Assembly (NCBI GenBank): GCA_025937035.1
Contig: JAICSG010000142.1
Location: 1 to 8,327, forward strand
Reading direction: 5' to 3'
Origin: Thermoanaerobaculia bacterium
GTDB lineage: Bacteria; Acidobacteriota; Thermoanaerobaculia; Multivoradales; UBA5704
Length of the DNA stretch: 8,327 bases
Shown: positions 1 to 5,961 of the stretch, one piece after another
Numbering within the stretch: the stretch's first letter is position 1
Layout: each line of letters begins with the position of its first letter
Translations under genes and position numbers: made by a program
Notes under the pieces: model-generated
The model's input: only the letters and a program-made list of their open reading frames with translations
The model's database searches: none
What the model was told of the DNA's origin: nothing

Positions 1-1040
1 ATCCAGGGGTAGGTATCCTCCGGAATCCCCAGATCCCGGAACCGCGGAATCCCCAGGTCCCGCACCAGGCTCTCGATGGCCTGGAGCACCCCTTCGGCCC
101 CTTTCCCGCTCCCCGGCGGCAGGGCCGTCTCCAGAGAGGCCATCTTGTCGGCGCAGGCGGCGAGGTTGTAGCGCAGGACGGGGGTCAGGAGGACGGCGTT
201 GGCGAGGCCGTGGGGGAGGTTCCAGCGGCCTCCGAGGGTCTCGGAGAGGCAGTGGACGGCCGCCACGTCGGCGTTGCCGAAGGCGAGGCCGGCCAGGGTG
301 GAGGCCCGCATCACGGCCTCGCGCGCCTCGTCATCGCCGCCGACGTCGGCGGCGGCCCGGCGGAGATACTGGAGGAGGAGGGCGATCGCCTTCTCCGCCA
401 GGGCGTCCGAGACCGGATTGGCGAGGCGGCAGGTGGCGGCTTCCACCGCATGAGTCAGGGCGTCGGCGCCCGTCCAGGCCACGAGGCGGCCCGGCAGGGT
501 GCGGATGAGGTCGGCGTCCACGATGGCCCAGTCGGGGAACATCCCGTCCCCCTTGACGCTGATCTTGGCGTGCCGCTCCTCGACCGTGAGCACGGAGACC
601 CAGGTCACCTCAGAGCCGGTGCCGCAGGTGGTGGGCACGGCCAGGAAGGGGAGCGGCTTCTCGGTGAAGCGGTTCGGCCCCTCGTAGTCCGCGGCCGAGC
701 CGCCGTTGGTGATCACCATGGCGGCGGCCTTGGCGGCGTCCAGCACGCTGCCGCCGCCGATCCCGAGCACCAGCGAGACCCCCTCCTCGCGCCCCCAGTC
801 CGCCAGGCGGTCCACCGTCGCGGCCCGCGGATTGGGCTCGACGTCGTCGAAGGTAATGGCCTCGATCCCGGCCTCGGCCAGGGCCTGCCAGACCCGCTCG
901 GGGATGCCGGTCTCCTCGATGCCGGGGTCGGTCACCATGAGGACCCGCTCCGGCTGGTAGCCGGCGACGATTTCGGGGAGCTGGCCGAGGGAGCCGGGAG
1001 CCAGGAGGACGCGGGTCGGGACGCGGAAAGGTCGAATCAT
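1..1040 (-). CDS. Iron-containing alcohol dehydrogenase (group III, FucO-type), C-terminus cut by window edge
   Basis: Cytoplasmic NAD(P)-dependent oxidoreductase that interconverts an alcohol and an aldehyde; the substrate cannot be read from sequence. I translated the minus strand from ATG at 1038-1040 and it stays open for 346 codons to the window edge; family members are about 380 residues, so roughly 35-40 are missing. The nucleotide-binding part has GGGSVLD (residues 95-101) and PTTCGTGSEVT (136-146). The four metal ligands of the family are present: D193 and H197 in GADALTH, H263, and H277 in LPHGLANA; the spacing is essentially that recalled for FucO. No frameshift was seen. A weak AGGA (plus-strand 1049-1052) lies 8 nt upstream of the start. 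It is divergent from the membrane operon, with 84 bp between the two starts. The family call is secure; the substrate is unknown. Confidence 0.95.
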   Translation of the reverse strand, partial: MIRPFRVPTRVLLAPGSLGQLPEIVAGYQPERVLMVTDPGIEETGIPERVWQALAEAGIEAITFDDVEPNPRAATVDRLADWGREEGVSLVLGIGGGSVLDAAKAAAMVITNGGSAADYEGPNRFTEKPLPFLAVPTTCGTGSEVTWVSVLTVEERHAKISVKGDGMFPDWAIVDADLIRTLPGRLVAWTGADALTHAVEAATCRLANPVSDALAEKAIALLLQYLRRAAADVGGDDEAREAVMRASTLAGLAFGNADVAAVHCLSETLGGRWNLPHGLANAVLLTPVLRYNLAACADKMASLETALPPGSGKGAEGVLQAIESLVRDLGIPRFRDLGIPEDTYPW

Positions 1041-1110
1041 GGGGGAGATCCTAACCCGATGAACAACCCGGGGGGCAATTCCGTATACCCTTGCTGGAGA
1101 TTGACGCGAG

Positions 1111-1116
1111 GGAGGG
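1111..1116 (+). promoter_or_regulatory. Ribosome binding site fixing the start of the PmoC-like gene
   Basis: GGAGGG lies 8 nt before ATG 1125. The same frame is open far upstream (from 210), but those codons lie over the divergent dehydrogenase. This site and the onset of hydrophobic sequence about 20 residues later place the true start at 1125. Confidence 0.75.
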
Positions 1117-1124
1117 TCAACCCG

Positions 1125-2291
1125 ATGGAATCCGTCCTCCAGACCGCCACCGCCCGGCCGGTGGAGCGTACAGCGGTCCTGCCCTGGTATCTGACCGCGA
1201 TGCTCGCGGGCTCGACCAGCATCGTGGTCGGGTTGCTGTGGGACATCTCGTGGCACATGACGATCGGCCGGGACACCTTCTGGACCCCGGCCCACCTGGC
1301 CATCCACTTCGGCGGCCTGCTGGCCGGCTTCTGCTGCGGCTGGCTGGCGCTGCGCACCACCTTCGCCGGCACCCCGGAGGAGAAGGGCTCGACGGTCCGC
1401 CTCTGGGGGTTCCGCGCCCCGTTCGGCGCCTGGGTGGCCGTGTGGGGCACCTTCGCCATGCTCACCTCGGCGCCGTTCGACAACTGGTGGCACGACGCCT
1501 ACGGGCTGGACGTCAAGATCCTCTCGCCACCCCATGCCCTGCTCGGCTTCGGCATGATCGCGGTGCAGCTCGGCGCCATGCTGATGGCGCTGGCCCTCCA
1601 GAACCGCGCCGGGGCCGCGGAGCTGCGGCCGCTCGGGCTCGCCCACCTCTACGGCGCCGGGGTGGTGATGGTGATGGCCCTGGTCTTCCTCACCGAATAC
1701 AGCGAGCCCCAGCTCCGGCATGGCGCCCGGTTCTACGTGCTCACGGCGGCCGTCCTGCCCTTCCTGCTGGTGGCGGTGGCGCGCTCCTCCCGGCTGCGCT
1801 GGGCGGCCACGATCACCTCCGGCTTCTACATGCTGATCGTCGCCGCCCTGTGCTGGATCCTGCCGCTCTTCCCGGCCCATCCGAAGCTCGGACCGATCAA
1901 TCATCCGATGGATCACATGGCGCCGCCGCTCTTCCCGATGCTGCTGGTGATCCCGGCCCTCGCGATCGATTTCTTCCTCCAGCGCCGGGAGGGGAAGCGG
2001 GCCGGCTGGCTGGACGCCGCGCTGATCGGCGCCTCGTTCCTGGCCCTGTTCTTCGTGGCCCATTGGTACTTCGCCGACTTCCAGCTCTCGCCCGCCTCGC
2101 GCAACTGGTTCTTCGTGGGCGATCGATTCTGGAGCTACTCCTCGAATCCCGGGCCGCGGCGCTACACCTTCTGGGACCTGGATACCGATCCGGTGACGCC
2201 CGCGAAGCTGGGGATCGCCCTGCTCTGGTCGATCGCCTCGACCCGCTTCGGCCTCTGGTGGGGATCGTGGATGTCCCGGGTGCGGCGATGA
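1125..2291 (+). CDS. Polytopic membrane protein with two PmoC/AmoC-like copper-site motifs
   Basis: A 388-residue integral membrane protein with about ten hydrophobic helices (roughly 20-39, 57-77, 97-117, 136-159, 168-190, 202-219, 226-248, 267-285, 296-315, 359-379). At the TM1/TM2 turn it has DISWHMTIGRDTFWTPAH (D40, H44, H57). At the TM3/TM4 turn it has DNWWHDAYGLDVKILSPPH (D119, H123, H137). Recalled PmoC/AmoC CuC ligands have spacing D-x3-H-x12-H within DGTWHMTVIRDTDFTPSH, and CuD ligands N-x3-H-x13-H; both spacings match exactly here. A further His cluster, H252/H260/H264, lies in the loop after TM7. Known C subunits are about 260 residues with fewer helices, so this one is longer. Its stop overlaps the next start (ATGA), implying translational coupling. 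I infer a copper-binding membrane subunit, possibly of a monooxygenase-like complex. The family would otherwise be called hypothetical; catalysis is unproven. Confidence 0.8.
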   Translation: MESVLQTATARPVERTAVLPWYLTAMLAGSTSIVVGLLWDISWHMTIGRDTFWTPAHLAIHFGGLLAGFCCGWLALRTTFAGTPEEKGSTVRLWGFRAPFGAWVAVWGTFAMLTSAPFDNWWHDAYGLDVKILSPPHALLGFGMIAVQLGAMLMALALQNRAGAAELRPLGLAHLYGAGVVMVMALVFLTEYSEPQLRHGARFYVLTAAVLPFLLVAVARSSRLRWAATITSGFYMLIVAALCWILPLFPAHPKLGPINHPMDHMAPPLFPMLLVIPALAIDFFLQRREGKRAGWLDAALIGASFLALFFVAHWYFADFQLSPASRNWFFVGDRFWSYSSNPGPRRYTFWDLDTDPVTPAKLGIALLWSIASTRFGLWWGSWMSRVRR

Positions 2292-3775
2292 GAATGGGAG
2301 CGATGAAAAGGTTTCTGCCGATCCTCCTCCTGCTGGCCCTGGTCCTGACGGCCGGTCCGGCGCGGGCGCACGTGGGGAGCCCGAACGTCTTCTTCGACGG
2401 CGACGCCGGCCCGTATCCGGTACGGGTGATCGTGCGGCCTCCGGTGGTGATCCCGGGGCTCGCGGAGGTCACGGTACGCTTCCGCGACGGCCGCAAGGTG
2501 GACGGGGTCACCGTGCAGCCGGTGCAGTACAAGGCGGGGTTCAAGGGGGCGCCGCCGCCGGACGCGGCCACGCCGGTCCCCGGCGCGCCGGACACCTGGA
2601 GCGCCCAGCTCTGGCTGATGCGGGGCTCCTCCTACACCGTGCGGGTGGCGGTCCGGGGCCCGGCGGGGCCGGGAGAGGCGCTGGTGCCGGTCACCGCCGT
2701 GCCGATGAAGGTCCTGAAAATGGACAAGGGGCTCGGCGCGGTGCTGGTCTTCCTCGGTCTGTTCCTGTTCGTGGGCGCGGTCTCCATCGTGGGCTCGGCG
2801 GTGCGCGAGAGCGTGCTGACGCCGGGCGAGGAGGCCGACCGCCAGCGCCGGAACCGGGCGCGGGTCCTGTCGATCGCCGCCGCGGCCCTTTTCGCGCTCG
2901 CCCTCTGGGGGGGCCGGAATTGGTGGAACAGCGTGGACGGCGAGGCGCGGCAAGGCATCTTCAAGCCCTTCCAGGTCCAGGCCTCGGTCGTGCCGGTGGA
3001 CGGAAGGCCGGCGCTGGATCTGCGAATCCAGGACGAGCGCCGGGCCGACTGGTCGCCCCTGATGCCGGATCACGGCAAGCTCATGCACCTCTTCCTGATC
3101 CGCGAGCCCGGCCTCGACGCCTTCGCCCATCTCCATCCGGTGATGAAAGATCCGGACGATTTTCAGGTGGCGCTTCCGTCCCTGCCGGCCGGGACCTACC
3201 GGGTCTACGCGGACGTGATCCATGAGTCCGGCTTTCCCCAGACCCTGGTGGATACGGTGAAGATCCCCGAAGGGACCGGAGGGCCGCCGCAGGACCCGGA
3301 CGACTCCTGGCGCGCCTCCGCGCCGCTGGGACGGGCCAATCCGGACGTGAGCCCCCTGGAGGACGGCGGCTCCATGGTCTGGAAGCGGGGACCCCTGGCG
3401 GCGGGCCGCGAGGCCGAGCTCCGCTTCGAGGTCCGGGGCGCGGACGGCCGTCCCGCTTCGCTGGAGCCCTACATGGGGATGCTGAGCCATGCGGTGATCA
3501 GCAAGGACGACGGCCAGGTTTTCGTCCACCTCCACCCCATGGGGACCGTCAGCATGGCGGCTCAGCAGGCCTTCGCGAAGCTGGAGAAGAGAGAGGAGGG
3601 GAAGGCGGTGGCCGTCACGATGGGCCAGATGAATACCGATGGTACGATCTCTTTCCCCTATGAGTTTCCCCGGCCCGGCCGCTATCGCCTCTGGGTGCAG
3701 GTGAAGACCGGCGGCAAGGTGCGGACGGGGGTGTTTGACGCGGAGGTGGGAAACAAAGGTGGGGCGGGGCCGTAG
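2288..3775 (+). CDS. Secreted/membrane PmoB-like protein: mature N-terminal His, two TM helices, duplicated HxH domain
   Basis: A 495-residue protein. Signal peptide 1-27 ends in ARA, so predicted cleavage leaves H28 as residue 1 of the mature protein (HVGSP...). The rest reads: extracytoplasmic beta-rich domain about 28-140, containing GPYPVRV and PPVVIPGLAEV; TM helix about 149-171; short charged loop 172-191; TM helix about 192-208; then two similar extracytoplasmic domains. The first has DHGKLMH, then FAHLHP (H262, H267, H281, H283). The second has YMGMLSH, then FVHLHPM (H401, H414, H416). Each is followed by a PxGxYRxxxxV strand. The layout resembles PmoB/AmoB (signal peptide, cupredoxin, two TM, cupredoxin), but the N-domain lacks the HxH pair of the PmoB site. 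ATG 2288 overlaps the upstream stop and gives the best signal peptide; ATG 2294 and 2303 are alternatives. I infer copper binding; no enzymatic function is shown. Confidence 0.8.
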   Translation: MRMGAMKRFLPILLLLALVLTAGPARAHVGSPNVFFDGDAGPYPVRVIVRPPVVIPGLAEVTVRFRDGRKVDGVTVQPVQYKAGFKGAPPPDAATPVPGAPDTWSAQLWLMRGSSYTVRVAVRGPAGPGEALVPVTAVPMKVLKMDKGLGAVLVFLGLFLFVGAVSIVGSAVRESVLTPGEEADRQRRNRARVLSIAAAALFALALWGGRNWWNSVDGEARQGIFKPFQVQASVVPVDGRPALDLRIQDERRADWSPLMPDHGKLMHLFLIREPGLDAFAHLHPVMKDPDDFQVALPSLPAGTYRVYADVIHESGFPQTLVDTVKIPEGTGGPPQDPDDSWRASAPLGRANPDVSPLEDGGSMVWKRGPLAAGREAELRFEVRGADGRPASLEPYMGMLSHAVISKDDGQVFVHLHPMGTVSMAAQQAFAKLEKREEGKAVAVTMGQMNTDGTISFPYEFPRPGRYRLWVQVKTGGKVRTGVFDAEVGNKGGAGP

Positions 3776-3801
3776 GTCTGCTTTGTAAGATTGCCGCCCG
3801 T

Positions 3802-3942
3802 CCGCCCGGGCATCAATGCCCGGGCTACGCCGGAAACGAAAAGCCGGCTGAAGCCGGCTCCGAAGTCCGGGCCGCTCCTCCAAGAGCCGGGTTCCCCCGG
3901 CTTTTCGGTCGAAACGTAGCCCGGGCATTGATGCCCGGGCGG
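3802..3942 (+). repeat. Bi-palindromic (REP/BIME-like) repeat element A
   Basis: A perfect 28-bp inverted repeat (3802-3829 and 3915-3942) bounds a 141-bp element. Each arm is itself a hairpin with 10-bp stem GCCCGGGCAT and a 2-nt loop. Inside lie a second pair of hairpins in inverted orientation: AGCCGGC-TGAA-GCCGGCT (about 3841-3858) and AGCCGGG-TTCC-CCCGGCT (3885-3902). The two inner hairpins differ by a base-pair swap that keeps pairing. It fills the gap between the membrane operon and the peptidase gene and could end the upstream transcript, though there is no T-run. The layout is that of REP doublets moved by REP-associated tyrosine transposases (inference); no transposase is in the window. 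Confidence 0.85.
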
Positions 3943-3964
3943 GCTCCCGGCAATCAGGTAACGT

Positions 3965-3976
3965 AAAGGTACCTTT
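3965..3976 (+). promoter_or_regulatory. 12-bp perfect palindrome overlapping the Shine-Dalgarno of the S10 peptidase gene
   Basis: AAAGGTACCTTT is a perfect 12-bp palindrome. Its AAAGG half is the likely ribosome binding site, 9 nt before ATG 3979. It may be chance, an operator, or a site of RNA pairing that masks the ribosome binding site. The sequence alone does not decide. Confidence 0.3.
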
Positions 3977-3978
3977 CA

Positions 3979-5508
3979 ATGCTCAAGAAACTCGCCATCC
4001 TGCCCCTGCTGCTCCTGCTCGCCCTCCCCGCCCTGGCCCAGCCGCCGGCCGCCGCGCCAGCCGGCAAAGACGCCAAGATGGAGGAGAAGAAGCCCCAGCC
4101 GCCGCCCGAAGAGAAATCTTCGGTCACGAAGCATTCGCTGACGCTGGACGGCCGGACCTACCCTTATACGGCCACCGCCGGCACCTTGCTGCTGCGGGAC
4201 GACGAGGGGACGGTCAAGGCCTCGGTCTTCTACATCGCCTATACGCTGGACGGGGTGAAGGACCCCGCCACCCGCCCGGTGACCTTCAGCTTCAACGGCG
4301 GGCCGGGCGCGGCGTCGCTCTGGGTGCACCTGGGGGCGTTCGGCCCCCGGCGAGTGGCGCGGACCGACGAGGGGTTCGGCCTGCCGCCGCCGGGCAAGCT
4401 GGTCGACAACGAGGACTCGATCCTCGACGCGACCGACCTCGTGTTCATCGATCCGGTGAGCACGGGCTACAGCCGGCCCGCTCCGGGGCAGGACCCCAAG
4501 CAGTTCCACGGCGTGAAGCAGGACATCGACTGGGTGGCCGAATTCATCCGCCTCTGGGTCACCCGCAACCAGCGCTGGGCCTCGCCGAAATTCGTGGCGG
4601 GGGAGAGCTACGGCACCACCCGGGCGGCCGGGCTCGCCTATCAGCTCGCGGAGCGCTACGGCATGATGCTCAACGGCGTCGTGCTGGTCTCGACCGTCCT
4701 CAACTGGCAGGACCAGGATTTCCATCCCGGCAACGAGCGGCCGTGCTTCATCCACCTGCCGACCTACGCGGCGGCGGCCTGGTATCACAAGAAGCTCCCG
4801 CCCGAGCTCTCCGGCGATCTGTTCAAAACCCTTTCGGAAGTGGAGGCCTTCGCGCTCGACGAATACGGCCCCGCCCTCCTCCAGGGGGACCGCCTGTCCG
4901 ACGCCAGGCGCAAGGAGCTGGCGGCGAAGATTGCCCGCTATGCCGGGCTCTCCCCCACCTACGTCGAGCGCTCGAACCTCTGCGTGCAGATCGACCGTTT
5001 CACCAAGGAGCTGCTGCGCGATCAGGGGAAGACCATCGGCCGTCTCGACACCCGCTTCACCGGCCACGATATCGACTCGGCGGGCGAGAATTATGAGTTC
5101 GATCCCGCCAGCGCCTCCACGGACGGCCCCTTCGCGGCGGCGATCAACGACTACATCCGGCGCGATCTCAAATATGAGACCGACCTCGTCTACGAAAGGT
5201 TGACCGACAAGGTCTGGCCCTGGGACTGGACCTTCCACAACCAATACGTGAACGTGGCCGAGTACCTGCGCCAGGCCATCACCCGCAACCCCCATCTCCA
5301 GGTGCTGATGGCCGCGGGCGTCTACGATCTGGCGACCCCGTTCTTCGACACCTTCTTCACCCGCGACCACTTAGGCCTCCCCCAGGAGCTGCGGGGGAAC
5401 GTCCAGATCGAGCTCTACCAGGCGGGCCACATGATGTATATCCGCAAGGCGGATCACGACAAGCTGAAGAAGGACGTGGCGGCGTTTATTCGGAAGTCGG
5501 CGGGGTAG
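3979..5508 (+). CDS. Secreted serine carboxypeptidase, peptidase family S10
   Basis: An alpha/beta-hydrolase exopeptidase that removes C-terminal amino acids from peptides, probably in the periplasm or outside the cell. Signal peptide 1-20 (MLKK, then a Leu-rich core ending ALA) is followed by a Pro/Lys/Glu-rich linker (about 21-48). Family landmarks run in order: NGGPGAAS (106-113, oxyanion-hole region), DPVSTGYS (158-165), and the nucleophile elbow GESYGT with S210. The rest of the triad is D450 in GVYDLATPF and H484 in AGHMMY. At 509 residues it is the usual length for bacterial S10 enzymes, and no key residue is missing. Its own start lies 36 bp after repeat element A and it appears monocistronic. 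A role in peptide scavenging is an inference from the family and the signal peptide. The family assignment is secure. Confidence 0.96.
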   Translation: MLKKLAILPLLLLLALPALAQPPAAAPAGKDAKMEEKKPQPPPEEKSSVTKHSLTLDGRTYPYTATAGTLLLRDDEGTVKASVFYIAYTLDGVKDPATRPVTFSFNGGPGAASLWVHLGAFGPRRVARTDEGFGLPPPGKLVDNEDSILDATDLVFIDPVSTGYSRPAPGQDPKQFHGVKQDIDWVAEFIRLWVTRNQRWASPKFVAGESYGTTRAAGLAYQLAERYGMMLNGVVLVSTVLNWQDQDFHPGNERPCFIHLPTYAAAAWYHKKLPPELSGDLFKTLSEVEAFALDEYGPALLQGDRLSDARRKELAAKIARYAGLSPTYVERSNLCVQIDRFTKELLRDQGKTIGRLDTRFTGHDIDSAGENYEFDPASASTDGPFAAAINDYIRRDLKYETDLVYERLTDKVWPWDWTFHNQYVNVAEYLRQAITRNPHLQVLMAAGVYDLATPFFDTFFTRDHLGLPQELRGNVQIELYQAGHMMYIRKADHDKLKKDVAAFIRKSAG

Positions 5509-5510
5509 GA

Positions 5511-5690
5511 ATCACGCGGGAAGCTTGGAAATCGTGCGGTAAGCATCCGCGGGACGCGGCACGCATCCGCGGAACAGGGCAGGCTTGTGGATCGCGCGGC
5601 AAGCATCCGTGAGACACGGCAAGCTTGTTTGCGATCCGGGAAGAATCCGTGGAGCGCGGTAAGCTTGGAAATCGTACGGTAAGCATCCGT
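5511..5690 (+). repeat. Degenerate 20-bp tandem repeat, about nine units
   Basis: The period is exactly 20 bp. Half-units beginning AAGC or a close variant occur at 5521, 5541, 5561, 5581, 5601, 5621, 5641, 5661 and 5681. They alternate loosely between AAGCATCCGY and AAGCTTGKNN forms. The other half-unit usually ends in CGGY. Two 29-bp stretches 140 bp apart (5521-5549, 5661-5689) differ at one base. The period is not a multiple of 3 and no gene covers the tract, so it is not a protein repeat. It starts 2 bp after the stop codon of the S10 gene. Function is unknown; an array of binding sites about two helical turns apart is possible. Confidence 0.9.
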
Positions 5691-5710
5691 AAGGATAAGT
5701 CGGTTATCGC

Positions 5711-5723
5711 GCCCCGGTGGGGC
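5711..5723 (+). repeat. Small hairpin GCCCC-GGT-GGGGC
   Basis: A 5-bp GC stem with a 3-nt loop between the 20-bp repeat and element B. It shares the triloop style of the hairpins that follow and may be an outlying part of the same repeat cluster. No T-run follows it on either strand, so a terminator role is not supported. Confidence 0.5.
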
Positions 5724-5751
5724 TCGGAGGAGGGGGTGGGGAACCGGTCGA

Positions 5752-5916
5752 AAACCCAGCCCGTTGGGCTGGGCTTAGGGAGCCCGGGCCTTCGGCCCGG
5801 AAGGCAGCCGATTCCTCCGGCGCTGGGTTGCTCCAACTCCGGCTCCCTTTCCGCCGCGAGGCCGCTTGAGGCCCGAAGGGCCGCTCTTCCTTAGCCCAGG
5901 GCATCGCCCTGGGTGA
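5752..5916 (+). repeat. Bi-palindromic (REP/BIME-like) repeat element B
   Basis: Four hairpins, all with 3-nt loops, are arranged as two inverted pairs. The outer pair is CCCAGCCC-GTT-GGGCTGGG (5755-5773) and CCCAGGGC-ATC-GCCCTGGG (5895-5913). The inner pair is CCGGGCC-TTC-GGCCCGG (5784-5800) and GGCCC-GAA-GGGCC (5870-5882). The left end (5752-5782) matches the reverse complement of the right end (5886-5916) at 22 of 31 positions, and the stem differences are compensatory. The outer motif continues as CTTAGG at both ends. The sequence differs from element A but the architecture is the same. Rest of the 5509-5961 gap: no convincing gene on either strand; short open frames there lack a start signal and overlap the repeats. 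Confidence 0.8.
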
Positions 5917-5940
5917 GAGACGAAAGATCCAAACCGAGGA

Positions 5941-5953
5941 GGCCTGAAAGGCC
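5941..5953 (-). terminator. Short hairpin downstream of the minus-strand secreted-protein gene
   Basis: GGCCT-GAA-AGGCC lies 8 bp beyond the stop codon of the gene at 5962-7320. The position suits a terminator for that gene, but the downstream T-content on the minus strand is poor. It could equally be the tail of the element B repeat cluster, with which it shares the triloop style. Confidence 0.35.
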
Positions 5954-5961
5954 GCGCTAGG

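Noticed and set aside
1101..1106. TTGACG as a -35 box for the membrane operon
   Set aside because: A matching -10 would fall at or after the start codon, and none is visible. I could not define a promoter in the 84-bp divergent gap.
210..1124. Upstream extension of the PmoC-like frame to ATG 210
   Set aside because: This part is the antisense of the alcohol dehydrogenase. A ribosome binding site and the first hydrophobic segment support ATG 1125.
2162..3979. Long minus-strand open frame (605 codons) opposite the PmoB-like gene
   Set aside because: The translation is Arg/His/Pro-rich low-complexity sequence typical of a GC-rich shadow. The plus-strand gene has a signal peptide, TM helices and conserved motifs.
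3976..5370. Long minus-strand open frame (464 codons) opposite the S10 gene
   Set aside because: It lies wholly over a well-supported gene with an intact catalytic triad, and its translation is Gly/Arg/Val/Glu-rich without domain signals. Such frames are common opposite GC-rich genes.
5511..5690. CRISPR array
   Set aside because: Units are directly adjacent 20-mers with no unique spacers and drift strongly. No cas gene is present.
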